DNA of 64,000 nt from Sediminibacterium sp. (lineage in GTDB: Bacteria > Bacteroidota > Bacteroidia > Chitinophagales > Chitinophagaceae). Location of the stretch: positions 186,001 to 250,000 of the forward strand of contig NZ_JAHVAA010000012.1 in the NCBI RefSeq assembly GCF_019264485.1, in the 5' to 3' direction. Below, one piece after another: positions 1 through 8,292 of this stretch (its first letter is position 1; each line of letters opens with the position of its first letter). Position numbers and translations under genes: made by a program. Below the pieces are notes generated by a model. It saw only the letters and a list, made by a program, of their open reading frames with translations. It was not told where the DNA came from and made no database searches.

Positions 1-265
1 GCTTTTCCTGTGCATTATATTCGAAGGAATAGGTTACGCTCACAGCAGATGAAGGATCCCATACAGATTTTATTTTGATGAGTTTACCGGTGGAGGAATA
101 ATACAATGAATCATACGCACCACTGTCGTAACTTATTTTTGATAGTTTACCTTTTACAGGTTCAACAGGTACCGGAGGCTGGATGATGGTATCTGTTTTT
201 TTTGAACAGGACGTTATGGCTATCATGATCACCAGTACAAAACGTCCATATTTATTCATCAACAT
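1..265 (-). CDS. Secreted lipoprotein, N-terminal part only (cut by window edge)
   Basis: This minus-strand reading frame is not in the ORF track because its 3' end lies outside the window. Translation gives a short charged start, a hydrophobic stretch and a lipobox (IAITSC) followed by KK, so the product should be a lipid-anchored envelope protein. The mature part has a proline-rich spacer (QPPVPVEP) and then a YDSLYYSSTGKL-type stretch, which recalls the repeated beta-hairpin text of RHS/YD-like or DUF4595-like Bacteroidota lipoproteins; that comparison is tentative. Two nearby ATG codons exist (265 and 259) and either is plausible. No enzymatic function can be assigned. Confidence 0.7.
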   Translation of the reverse strand, partial: MLMNKYGRFVLVIMIAITSCSKKTDTIIQPPVPVEPVKGKLSKISYDSGAYDSLYYSSTGKLIKIKSVWDPSSAVSVTYSFEYNAQEK

Positions 266-363
266 AACTTTGTGTTTTAATAATTTGAACACGAAAGTAT
301 CTGCACAAACATGCTGTATAAATAGCATATTGATGTGGTTGGTGATAAACGGAAAAATGAGGC

Positions 364-398
364 AAAAAAAAGTCCCGCCTGTTGTACAAGCGGGACTC
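364..398 (-). terminator. Rho-independent terminator of rpmE2
   Basis: On the minus strand the stem AGTCCCGC/GCGGGACT closes an 11-nt loop and is followed by eight T residues. It lies about 20 bp after the rpmE2 stop codon. Confidence 0.85.
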
Positions 399-418
399 GA
401 ATATGATTGAAGTTGAAA

Positions 419-673
419 TTATTTCTTCTTCTCGTAACGTTTTTTGAATTTGTCGATACGACCTGCAGTATCTACCAGCATGTTTTTACCGGTATAGAAT
501 GGATGTGAAGTATTAGAAATCTCCAGTTTAATTACTGGATATTCTTTACCATCTCCTTCCCAAACGATGGTTTCTTTTGAAGCTGCAGTTGAACGGCTCA
601 GGAATGTGTGACCATTACTCATATCCTTGAACACAACAAAACGATAATTTTCCGGATGGATACCTTGTTTCAT
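419..673 (-). CDS. rpmE2: 50S ribosomal protein L31 type B
   Basis: This encodes an 84-residue large-subunit ribosomal protein starting [11 protein letters not shown], a hallmark of the type B (YkgM-like) L31 family. There are no cysteines, so this is the zinc-independent form; in organisms with both forms the paralogue is induced on zinc starvation, but whether a zinc form exists here cannot be seen. The ORF-track version adds 19 upstream residues with no family similarity, so I use the ATG at 673. The gene is monocistronic: a good terminator follows it and a repeat hairpin separates it from yajQ. Confidence 0.93.
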   Translation of the reverse strand: MKQGIHPENYRFVVFKDMSNGHTFLSRSTAASKETIVWEGDGKEYPVIKLEISNTSHPFYTGKNMLVDTAGRIDKFKKRYEKKK

Positions 674-775
674 AATTATTTGTTTTAGGTGGTACGGATT
701 TGGCCGTACGCTTATTTTTAAGGACTGCAAAAGTAAGCAGGATGCAGGGAATTGCCAAATTAAAGGAGAATTAAT

Positions 776-870
776 AGTCCGGGAGTCGGAAAGACCGAAA
801 GTCCGAAAGATGGTTGAATCGGTGCCTTTTTCTTGCGGAATTTCGTTCTTGCCGGCTTCCGGACTTGCTA
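776..870. repeat. Intergenic inverted repeat, family B (AAGNCCGA units)
   Basis: The left arm carries 8-nt units AAGACCGA, AAGTCCGA, AAGATGG. A right arm with GCCGGCTTCCGGACTTGC is complementary in type. It sits directly after the yajQ stop codon; a second copy of the same family lies before yajQ at 1391-1491. Confidence 0.7.
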
Positions 871-874
871 TCTT

Positions 875-1366
875 TTAGCTCTTCATATTAATAAACTGCA
901 GTGGAATACCCAGTTCTGCGGTCTTACATTTTGCTATAACGTCCTGTAAATCATCGATTTTCTTGGCTGTAACGCGTATGATATCATCCATAATGGCTGC
1001 CTGTACCTTAAGACCGCTGTCTTTGATCATTTTCACGATCTTTTTGGCATCATCCTGTTTTAGGCCATTTCTTACGGAAACCTCTTTTTTCACCACTTTA
1101 CCGCTCGGATAGGCATCTTTGGAGAAATCGAAAGCACTGCCCTCAATCCCCTGTTTAATGGCCCTGCCGATCAGTACATCAATCAACTGCTTCATTTTCA
1201 TATCGCTTTCTACTTCGAGCGACACGATATAATCCTTTTTATTGAGTTCTACAGACACATGGGAGTCGCGGAAATCGAAACGACCTGCAATCTCTTTTTT
1301 AACGGTATTGATGGCATTATCCAGGGTCTGGAGGTCTACTTTACTGGCTATGTCGAAAGAAGGCAT
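875..1366 (-). CDS. yajQ: YajQ family cyclic-di-GMP/nucleotide-binding protein
   Basis: The 163-residue product is a full-length member of the YajQ (UPF0234/DUF520) family. It starts MPSFDIASKVDLQTLDNAIN and ends with the typical LGIPLQFINMK. Members fold as two ferredoxin-like domains, bind nucleotides, and in some Proteobacteria act as c-di-GMP effectors; the role in Bacteroidota is not settled. The ORF track extends 63 residues upstream through an intergenic repeat and a terminator (the frame reads GGPDF..KRPKVGK), which is clearly not protein, so the ATG at 1366 is the start. The gene lies alone between two copies of repeat family B. Confidence 0.92.
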   Translation of the reverse strand: MPSFDIASKVDLQTLDNAINTVKKEIAGRFDFRDSHVSVELNKKDYIVSLEVESDMKMKQLIDVLIGRAIKQGIEGSAFDFSKDAYPSGKVVKKEVSVRNGLKQDDAKKIVKMIKDSGLKVQAAIMDDIIRVTAKKIDDLQDVIAKCKTAELGIPLQFINMKS

Positions 1367-1390
1367 GGGATGATTTTTTGTAAAGATAAG

Positions 1391-1491
1391 CAGGGAAGTC
1401 GGAAAGTCCGAAAGACCAAAAGACCGAAAGAAATAGGTTCCTGTACAATCATCTTTCGGACTTGCGGACTTGCCGACTTTCGGTCTCTTCC
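1391..1491. repeat. Intergenic inverted repeat, family B
   Basis: Left arm units AAGTCGGA, AAGTCCGA, AAGACCAA, AAGACCGA (1393-1437) are mirrored by a right arm containing CTTTCGGACTTGCGGACTTG (1450-1491). It lies between the terminator of the upstream outer membrane protein gene and the start of yajQ. Confidence 0.8.
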
Positions 1492-1522
1492 AAAAAAATA
1501 GGCCCCGATAGAAATCGGGGCC
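1492..1522 (-). terminator. Terminator of the outer membrane protein gene
   Basis: The stem GGCCCCGAT/ATCGGGGCC with a short loop is followed on the minus strand by TATTTTTTT. It is positioned about 160 bp after the stop codon at 1685. Confidence 0.8.
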
Positions 1523-1684
1523 GCCTTCTATATAATGCACATGAGAAAAAAACAAAGTTGATGTTGCTAAATTGACTTTATACTGCTACACAGAAATGTC
1601 AAAATAGGATGAGCGGAATCATTTCGGGTCAAATGGAAAATCTTGTCTTTATCTCCTGCCCAATTCCGCTCATCGATCGTTGAT

Positions 1685-4132
1685 TTAGTTTCCACCACCT
1701 AAATTCACACGATTCTGTTCTTCATTGGCACCACCTCTTTTACGTTGTGCTGCAGTTTTTCCTTTGCTGAAACGATAAGTAAAACTCAGGTTTACTACAC
1801 GACTGTCTCTGTTCTGACGGATAGTTACATCCACATTCTGGTACTTACTATATCCGTTAAAGATTTGTGTATATAGTACATCTCTTACTACCAGTCTAAC
1901 CATTCCTTTATTCTTCAATACCTGTTTGGTAAATCCAATATTCAACCCACCCATTGGTTTTGCAACCAATACACCTTCTACTCCTTGTGTGCGATAGAAA
2001 CCACTTAGTTCAGCACCCCATCCTTTAGGGAAAGTAAACTGGTTAGAGATATTGGTCATAACTGAAGTAGCTCCTACAGAAATTTCTCCGTTGTTTACCA
2101 TTCCTTTAAAATGATTGTAGAACACATTTACATAAATATTTGTTCTGAACCATTTTGTAACAGGCATACCCAGACTCACTGATGCTCCTAAATTTTGTCT
2201 GCGTGCGATATTGCTTTTCTTTACAAAGGAAGAATTGGTACTGTCTATCTGCTCTAATACATCCTGAAGGATATCATTGGTTTTGCTGTAGTTTAATGAG
2301 GTATTTAATACGCCTCTGTAAGTATGCACTAATTCAATATTATGACTGAACTGTGGGCGCAGATAAGGGTTACCCACCTGGTAAGTGTATTTATCAAGGA
2401 AATAATAGAACGGATTCAGGTCCTGGTAGTTGGGGCGATCGATACGACGGCCATAACTCAATGCAAACTGGTTCTTATCATTCGCTGTATAACCAATATA
2501 TGCTGTTGGGAATACCTGTGTGTAGTTGCGTTTGAAGACTTCTCCTGTTGTTAACTGGTTACCGGTAATATTGGTATTCTCTGCACGCAGACCCAACTGG
2601 GCACTCCATTTTTTTGTAAACTGTTTGTTGAAGTTTACATACGCTGCATTAATATTTTCTTTGTAAAGAAAATGGTTACTACGGGTTGCATCGTTTACAA
2701 ACTGAGCTCCGTTCCAATTAGCATACTGCGCATCATTATCTGTATTTACATAGCTGGTTTTTAATCCTGCTTCAAATTTTACCTGCCCTTTCATTGACTG
2801 AGAATAATCTGCTTTGAAACTATAGATATTAATAGATGCAGGAAGTATACCTCTTAAAATTTCATCAGGCGATTTTACATTACCGTTCTGATCGAAGAAT
2901 TCATTGCTCAATACCTGCTTATTATTCTGCGAATAGTTTATATAATCTGCATCAATGGTTAATTCCTTACCTGTGCTATCGAATACATGACGCAGGTTAG
3001 CATTCACACCTACATTTTTAAATTTCAGGTTTACATCGTTGATTGCCTGTGTGCGTGTTACTACACTGCCTGCAGGATCTTTAATATAAGTTGTATTATC
3101 AGTATACTCATCTCCAACACTGTTATAGCCATTTACAACCAGTCCGAGTGTTGTCTTTTTATTCATGAAGTAATCGAAACCTGCTTTGTAATTGTAGCTG
3201 TTGAACACACGGTCGTTCTTCGCCAACTGATTGAATGAAGTTAACAGTGCACCTGTACTCTGGTTACGGAAATTTCTGTCGATCTTGATATTGCCAAAGT
3301 TTTCGGTGTAGTTATGACTTGCATTGGCAAAAAAGTTGATCTTGTTCTGCCTGTAATTCAGGTTAAAACTATTGTTGGTTTTGGGTAACACCCCTTGTGA
3401 AAAACCGGTTGTAACGCTGGCATTATAACCCATGGTTTTTGTTTTCTTGGTTTTGATGTTGATCACACCTGAATTACCAGATGCATCAAAACGTGCAGGC
3501 GGATTGGTCATCAGTTCAATAGTTTCGAGGTTTGAGCTCGACATATTTCGTAACATATTGGCCAGGTCCTGTGCACCGAGATACGTAGGTTTACCATCAA
3601 TTAATACCACCACTCCCTGTTTTCCTTTCAGGCTGATATTACCATCTTTATCTACAGAAATACCAGGTGATTTTTCGAGCACTTCCAGTACAGTGGCACC
3701 GGCATTGGTAGGAGAAGCATCTACATTAATGATGGTTCTGTCTAATTTCTGCTCAATCATCGGCTTTTTAGATGTAACTACTACCCCTTCCAGTTCTTTT
3801 GAAATATTGGTAAGTGTAATGGGCTGAACGGTATATGACTGACCATTGGCCAGGTCGAATACAGGGCTGTAATATTTATTATACCCCACAGACTGTACAA
3901 GTACGAGGTATTTACCCGCTGACAGTTTTTCTACTTCAAACTGACCTGTCTTGTCGGTTACAGCCATTTTAACGATGGCTGAATCTTTTGCACGTAAAAT
4001 ACCCACTGAAGCAGCTTCAACTGGTTTTTGTGAGCCTGCTACGGCACCATTAATTTTTGCAGTCTGTGCCTGAGCTGCTACCGAAACAGAAACCATTGCG
4101 ATGGCTGCCAGTAAGTTTTTCAAATTTCTCAT
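1685..4132 (-). CDS. TonB-dependent outer membrane beta-barrel protein
   Basis: This is an 815-residue outer membrane protein of the OMP_b-brl_3 type. A signal peptide (residues 1-22, ending AAQAQ) is followed by a carboxypeptidase-regulatory-like beta-sandwich (about 24-110), a plug domain (about 115-230, with IDGKPTYLGAQDLA and NPPARFDASGNSGVINIKT) and a C-terminal barrel (about 390-790) closing with an aromatic FTYRF strand. A basic, glycine-rich 30-residue tail follows the last strand. Such proteins probably import or bind an unknown ligand; no SusD partner is adjacent, so it is not a Sus pair. A 35-bp perfect hyphenated palindrome lies 48 bp upstream and is a likely operator. Confidence 0.88.
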   Translation of the reverse strand: MRNLKNLLAAIAMVSVSVAAQAQTAKINGAVAGSQKPVEAASVGILRAKDSAIVKMAVTDKTGQFEVEKLSAGKYLVLVQSVGYNKYYSPVFDLANGQSYTVQPITLTNISKELEGVVVTSKKPMIEQKLDRTIINVDASPTNAGATVLEVLEKSPGISVDKDGNISLKGKQGVVVLIDGKPTYLGAQDLANMLRNMSSSNLETIELMTNPPARFDASGNSGVINIKTKKTKTMGYNASVTTGFSQGVLPKTNNSFNLNYRQNKINFFANASHNYTENFGNIKIDRNFRNQSTGALLTSFNQLAKNDRVFNSYNYKAGFDYFMNKKTTLGLVVNGYNSVGDEYTDNTTYIKDPAGSVVTRTQAINDVNLKFKNVGVNANLRHVFDSTGKELTIDADYINYSQNNKQVLSNEFFDQNGNVKSPDEILRGILPASINIYSFKADYSQSMKGQVKFEAGLKTSYVNTDNDAQYANWNGAQFVNDATRSNHFLYKENINAAYVNFNKQFTKKWSAQLGLRAENTNITGNQLTTGEVFKRNYTQVFPTAYIGYTANDKNQFALSYGRRIDRPNYQDLNPFYYFLDKYTYQVGNPYLRPQFSHNIELVHTYRGVLNTSLNYSKTNDILQDVLEQIDSTNSSFVKKSNIARRQNLGASVSLGMPVTKWFRTNIYVNVFYNHFKGMVNNGEISVGATSVMTNISNQFTFPKGWGAELSGFYRTQGVEGVLVAKPMGGLNIGFTKQVLKNKGMVRLVVRDVLYTQIFNGYSKYQNVDVTIRQNRDSRVVNLSFTYRFSKGKTAAQRKRGGANEEQNRVNLGGGN

Positions 4133-4179
4133 AAAAAAAGTTTAATATTTTAGTTCTCGTTGTTGCTAATTACAGAACG

Positions 4180-4214
4180 AAACTATGTACTATGTTTTGC
4201 ATAGTACATAGTTT
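4180..4214. promoter_or_regulatory. Long palindromic operator candidate
   Basis: Two perfectly complementary 15-bp arms (AAACTATGTACTATG and CATAGTACATAGTTT) are separated by TTTTG. Each arm also contains ACTATG/ATGTAC sub-repeats. It lies 48-82 bp upstream of the outer membrane protein start codon and has no T-run in a terminator position, so a dimeric repressor site is the best reading. The regulator is not identifiable here. Confidence 0.6.
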
Positions 4215-4257
4215 TATAATGAACGGTGTTAAACAAGGATGAGTGGCAAACGAGAAA

Positions 4258-4378
4258 AAACAGGTATCAGGACACAAGAAACAAGGGGGAAAAAAACAAG
4301 GGATAGTAATATAATTAATTGATTATCAATTATATTACTATCCCTTGTTCCTGGTATCTTGTAGCTTACAACTTGTCT
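4258..4378. repeat. Long intergenic hairpin, family C (ACAAG units)
   Basis: A perfect 21-bp inverted repeat (4296-4316 and 4328-4348, core GGGATAGTAATATAATT) is embedded in looser outer arms containing ACAAGAAACAAGG and CTTGTAGC..ACTTGTCTC. It begins right after the lgt stop codon and probably forms the lgt transcript end. Confidence 0.8.
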
Positions 4379-4379
4379 C

Positions 4380-5540
4380 TTAGATCTTGAAACCTGGTTT
4401 CCCAAACCAGTCTTTTGCCTTGAACATCAATAAGATGCCAGACAGAATCATGACAAAAGAGATCAGTTCAGCCTGTGTAGGCTGGAGGGGAAGGTCTTCG
4501 TATTTGGTGTTGACACGGATTTTTTCGATAAAAAAACGTTCCAAGCCGTTTAATATAAGGTAGAGTCCAGAGAGCTGACCGGCTACTTTGAGCTTTTTAC
4601 GGTATATCCATAAGACTGCAAAGAGTATGAAACAGGCGATGATTTCATATAAGGGAGTAGGATACACTGCCGGAAACAGTTCATTACAATAAGGTCCATC
4701 ACAACCGGCGATTGGTTTTCCTTCACCAATTACATTATGCGGATAACTATATGCCCATAACCAATCGGGCATCCAGCTAAATGGTTTTGGATGGGTGTTG
4801 GGTATACCCCAGTCACCATCTCCACTTATCTGGCAACCGATTCTTCCGAATGCATAAGCAAACATCATGGTTGGTGCCATGGCATCTGCCAGGTGAATGA
4901 CTGATATTTTTCTTTTTCGCGCATAGTAGATAATGGCAGCTCCGGCGCAGATTAATCCGCCATAAAAAGTAAGACCACTAAAAGAGATCAGAGAACCAAT
5001 CGGATCCTTTGAAAACTCTTTCCAGTTTTCGAGGTTATGAAAAATTTTGGCGCCGAGAAAACCAAACAATGCTGCATACAATACAATATCTCCTACCCTG
5101 TCGTGCGGCCAGATACGGATGGTTCTTTCTTCGGGTTTATCCAGTTTCTGTTTATTCTTCTCCCACCATTTCAAACCGGAAAATATAAAACCCACTAATA
5201 GGCCAAAAGGCCAGCTACCATTGGCTGATAAGATAAATGCCTGCGGATCGTTCAAGGCAGCATCAATCACAAATGCGCCGAGTATTTTGAAACCAAATAC
5301 AAAGCCCAGTAAAAAATTAATCAGTAGTTCTGCCACACTTGCTTTTGCACCTACCAGAATTTTTTCTTCAGTAAAAGTAAACTGTCCGAGGTTTTGCTTC
5401 CGCTTTAATTCCAGTGTCAGTATCCATGCGGAAAGAATAAAAGAAAGGGCTACAAAAAAACCAAAACTGTTTACCAGTTTTAATCCTTCCAGTTCAACCC
5501 CGAAAATGTCTTTGAAAGCGTAATACAAATTAGGATACAT
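4380..5540 (-). CDS. lgt: Prolipoprotein diacylglyceryl transferase
   Basis: Lgt transfers a diacylglyceryl group from phosphatidylglycerol to the lipobox cysteine of prolipoproteins, the first step of lipoprotein maturation in the inner membrane. The 386-residue product has about seven to eight hydrophobic segments and the signature region as FGRIGCQISGDGDWGIP, the Bacteroidota variant of the RxGNxxNGE motif of E. coli Lgt. It is longer than the roughly 290-residue E. coli protein because of an extended N-terminus and a loop around residues 245-285. Its many clients include the SusD and LamG lipoproteins in this window. The gene appears monocistronic. Confidence 0.93.
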   Translation of the reverse strand: MYPNLYYAFKDIFGVELEGLKLVNSFGFFVALSFILSAWILTLELKRKQNLGQFTFTEEKILVGAKASVAELLINFLLGFVFGFKILGAFVIDAALNDPQAFILSANGSWPFGLLVGFIFSGLKWWEKNKQKLDKPEERTIRIWPHDRVGDIVLYAALFGFLGAKIFHNLENWKEFSKDPIGSLISFSGLTFYGGLICAGAAIIYYARKRKISVIHLADAMAPTMMFAYAFGRIGCQISGDGDWGIPNTHPKPFSWMPDWLWAYSYPHNVIGEGKPIAGCDGPYCNELFPAVYPTPLYEIIACFILFAVLWIYRKKLKVAGQLSGLYLILNGLERFFIEKIRVNTKYEDLPLQPTQAELISFVMILSGILLMFKAKDWFGKPGFKI

Positions 5541-5628
5541 AAAAAGCTCGTCTAAATGTCATTCAATTATTAAGACAGATGCAATGATAGTCAGAAATTA
5601 TGAAACTGTTTTCTGGTTCCCGGAGAAC

Positions 5629-5654
5629 AAAAAAGGCTCCACCAAAGTGGAGCC
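5629..5654 (-). terminator. Terminator of the bacilliredoxin gene
   Basis: The stem GGCTCCAC/GTGGAGCC is followed on the minus strand by TTTTTT, 40 bp after the stop codon at 5694. Confidence 0.85.
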
Positions 5655-5693
5655 GTACTTACTAACCCATCCTTAAACAAAACTATAGTAAAA

Positions 5694-6110
5694 TTAATTG
5701 CAATGTTCATCAAAAACAGAAATCAGGTGTTGTGCTATCACCTGAGCTGGGCGGCCTTCGATCTGGTGACGTTCTACCATACTCACCAACTGCCCGTCTT
5801 TAAAAAGCGCAATGGCCGGTGATGATGGTGGATAAGGCAATAAATGCTGACGAACCTTATTAATGGCTTCTACATCGAAACCCGCAAAACTGGTGGTCAG
5901 GTGGTCTGGACGTTTGCCGGAATTCTGAACAGCCATTAAAACGCCTGGTCTGCAAGTGCCTGCTGCACAACCACATACAGAGTTAATAACCACTAATGTG
6001 GTACCTTTCTGCTGTAACATATTATCAACATCGGAAGCAGATAATAACTCCTCAAAACCACTATCTGTCAACTCCGCTTTCATGGGTAATACAATCTCTG
6101 CTGGATACAT
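5694..6110 (-). CDS. BrxA/BrxB family bacilliredoxin
   Basis: The 138-residue protein belongs to the YphP/YqiW (bacilliredoxin) family, thioredoxin-fold disulfide reductases that remove bacillithiol or similar mixed disulfides from proteins. The active site is the CGC motif at residues 46-48 (NSVCGCAAGTCRPG), with a further Cys at 53. The start is set at MYPAEIVLP, as in family members; the ORF-track extension of 25 residues overlaps the divergent promoter region. Cytoplasmic. It is divergent from the small heat shock gene, so both may respond to stress, but no shared operator is visible. Confidence 0.9.
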   Translation of the reverse strand: MYPAEIVLPMKAELTDSGFEELLSASDVDNMLQQKGTTLVVINSVCGCAAGTCRPGVLMAVQNSGKRPDHLTTSFAGFDVEAINKVRQHLLPYPPSSPAIALFKDGQLVSMVERHQIEGRPAQVIAQHLISVFDEHCN

Positions 6111-6337
6111 ATTCGCTTGTTTTATAATTAAGAACACAAAATTAGGATTAAAAGTTGTAACACTAACTATTAAAATAAAAGACATAATGTCTGTATGAAA
6201 AACAAATAAGCGTCATTATGGCGTATTGAACTATGGAATTTAGCCAGAAAAACTGCAAAAAATGCATTGTCAGGGTGATGGTATACCGTTTGAACGGATT
6301 AATACGAATTCAATTCAAAAACATAAAAACATCTGAT

Positions 6338-6766
6338 ATGACACTCGTAAAACACAACACAGCTCCATTCAACAGTTTGTTCGACGAACTCTTTAACAGT
6401 TTTCCTGCTACCTGGGGTAAGGATACCAACCAGGCTTATGCAACTGTTCCTGTAAACATTCATGAAACAGCAGAAGGTTATCACCTCGAACTGAATGCAC
6501 CGGGCAGAAACAAGGAAGATTTTAAAGTAAACCTGGAAAATGGACTGCTGACCATCAGCTACGAAAAGAAAGAAACAACCGAGCAGAAAGACTACAAAAC
6601 GATCCGCAGGGAATTTAATTTCCGTTCTTTCAAGCGCAGTTTTTCACTCGATGAAAAAATCAATGCGGATGCTATTCAGGCCCGTTATGAAAATGGTGTA
6701 CTGAAATTGTACCTGCCCAAAAAAGAAGAAGTAAAAGTATCTCCCAAAGAGATCAGCATTTTATAA
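6338..6766 (+). CDS. Hsp20/alpha-crystallin family small heat shock protein
   Basis: This is a 142-residue ATP-independent holdase chaperone that binds unfolding proteins in the cytoplasm. The alpha-crystallin domain spans about residues 38-130 (PVNIHETAEGYHLELNAPG to ENGVLKLYLPK) and the C-terminus ends ISIL, an I-x-I motif used for oligomer assembly. The track start at 6233 adds 35 residues with several cysteines and no similarity; the ATG at 6338 (MTLVKHN) matches the family. A strong terminator follows, so the gene is probably transcribed alone. Confidence 0.93.
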   Translation: MTLVKHNTAPFNSLFDELFNSFPATWGKDTNQAYATVPVNIHETAEGYHLELNAPGRNKEDFKVNLENGLLTISYEKKETTEQKDYKTIRREFNFRSFKRSFSLDEKINADAIQARYENGVLKLYLPKKEEVKVSPKEISIL

Positions 6767-6822
6767 GAACAAGTTTTCATATGGTGCCTGTTGAAGGCAC
6801 ACATGCAGTTGGTTTTGGTTTC

Positions 6823-6854
6823 GCCCCGTGTTTCTACACGGGGCTATTTTTTTT
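6823..6854 (+). terminator. Terminator of the hsp20 gene
   Basis: The stem GCCCCGTGT/ACACGGGGC with a tight loop is followed by TATTTTTTTT on the plus strand, about 60 bp after the stop codon. Confidence 0.88.
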
Positions 6855-6899
6855 CGTAATATTTCGGCCTTAACTGCGACAAACAGAAAAACTCAATTG

Positions 6900-7772
6900 A
6901 TGTTGCTCAGAAAACTGTTCTATAGTTTGTGTACAGTCGCCCTATTCATTCCCCGGTCTTCAGAGGCACAAAAACCACCCGTGAGTTCATTACTCTGGAA
7001 AATCAGCGGTAAAGGCTTACAACAACCATCCTACATTTTTGGCACTTTCCATATCATGTGCAAGTCTGATTTTACCATTTCGCCTGCATTGGAAGCAAAA
7101 ATAAAAACGGCCAAACAGTTTTATGGAGAGCTGGATATGGATGACCCCGGTATGCAGATGACCCTGATGACAAAAATGCGTTTACAGGAAACCAGTCTCG
7201 CTAAATTATTGGGTGATGAGGATTATAAAGCCGTGAGCGACAGTTTTAAAAGCATTACGGGAATGCCCTTACAACTCTTTAACCAGTTTAGTCCTTTTAT
7301 GCCCATGAGCCTGCTCGCTATCAGTAGTATTAAATGTGCCGACAGGATTCAGCCGGAAACCGAGTTTGTAACGATTGCCAAAAATAACCAGTTACCGATA
7401 CTGGGATTAGAAACGATAGATGATCAGCTAAAAGCCATTAATGCACAACCACTCGACTCTCAGGTACTGGCTTTTAAACAAACAGTATTAAAGTACGATA
7501 GTGTACAACAGATGATGGTAAAAATGATACAGGTATATAAGCAGAATAATGCCGAAAAAATTTATCGTTTTATCATGGATAATGGTGGAACAAATGATTT
7601 TGAAACAGCCATGCTGGTTGTACGAAATAAAAAATGGATTCCGGTTATTAAAAATGCGGTTATGGATAAACCCAGCTTTTTTGCAGTAGGTGCCGGACAC
7701 CTGGGTGGTAAACAGGGTGTAATTGCCTTGTTAAAAAAAGAAGGTTATACACTCACACCTGTATTGTACTAA
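6900..7772 (+). CDS. TraB/GumN family secreted protein
   Basis: The 290-residue product has a signal peptide (about 1-22, ending SSEA) and is a TraB/GumN family protein, a group with a predicted metal-dependent hydrolase fold. The two family motifs are present: GTFH near residue 50 and GAGHLGG near the C-terminus. Related eukaryotic Tiki proteins are metalloproteases, but the bacterial substrates are unknown. The start is placed at the ATG at 6900, directly before the signal peptide; the track start at 6828 lies inside the hsp20 terminator. The next gene, a sigma factor, follows after 9 bp, so the two may be co-transcribed. Confidence 0.85.
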   Translation: MLLRKLFYSLCTVALFIPRSSEAQKPPVSSLLWKISGKGLQQPSYIFGTFHIMCKSDFTISPALEAKIKTAKQFYGELDMDDPGMQMTLMTKMRLQETSLAKLLGDEDYKAVSDSFKSITGMPLQLFNQFSPFMPMSLLAISSIKCADRIQPETEFVTIAKNNQLPILGLETIDDQLKAINAQPLDSQVLAFKQTVLKYDSVQQMMVKMIQVYKQNNAEKIYRFIMDNGGTNDFETAMLVVRNKKWIPVIKNAVMDKPSFFAVGAGHLGGKQGVIALLKKEGYTLTPVLY

Positions 7773-7781
7773 TTTAGCCAG

Positions 7782-8282
7782 ATGCCTGCTGAAAAGGAAT
7801 TCATAGCATTACTGAACGAGCACCAGCGCATTATCCATAAAGTGTGCAACCTGTATATGGATGCACATGCGGATCGTGAAGACCTGTTCCAGGAAATAAC
7901 CCTGCAGGCCTGGAAAGCTTATGCCGGTTTTAGGGGCGATGCCAAATTCTCTACCTGGCTCTATCGTGTTGCCCTGAATACAGCCATTACTTTTTTCAGG
8001 AAAGAGAAAAGAAAACCTGATATCTATTCTACTGAGTCTGTACCTGATTTCGGAACCAGTGAAACATATGATCCGATTGAAGAACAGGTAAAAGCCATGT
8101 ATACAGCTATTGGCGATCTCTCCAAAATCGACAAAGCCATTGTAATGCTATACCTGGAAGATTATAACTATAATGATATTGGAGACATGATGGGTATTAC
8201 CGCCAATAATGTGGCAGTAAAAATGAACCGCATCAAAACAAAGCTGAAAGAATCGACACAAAAATATATGACCCCCGCGTAA
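7782..8282 (+). CDS. ECF-type RNA polymerase sigma factor
   Basis: This encodes a 166-residue sigma-70 family factor with only regions 2 and 4. Region 2 covers about residues 15-85 (DREDLFQEITLQAWKAY, FSTWLYRVALNTA) and region 4 about 108-160 (YLEDYNYNDIGDMMGIT, the -35 recognition helix-turn-helix). It is unrelated in sequence to the FecI-like factor of the 26-31 kb locus. The four-TM protein gene starts 10 bp downstream and is the likely regulatory partner. The target promoters are unknown. Confidence 0.9.
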   Translation: MPAEKEFIALLNEHQRIIHKVCNLYMDAHADREDLFQEITLQAWKAYAGFRGDAKFSTWLYRVALNTAITFFRKEKRKPDIYSTESVPDFGTSETYDPIEEQVKAMYTAIGDLSKIDKAIVMLYLEDYNYNDIGDMMGITANNVAVKMNRIKTKLKESTQKYMTPA

Positions 8283-8292
8283 ATGAAGTGTT

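Noticed and set aside
183-410. Plus-strand ORF of 75 residues at the left edge
   Set aside because: It is antisense to a lipoprotein signal peptide and runs through the rpmE2 terminator.
5047-5523. Long plus-strand ORF of 158 residues
   Set aside because: Shadow of lgt on the opposite strand; no domain and no context.
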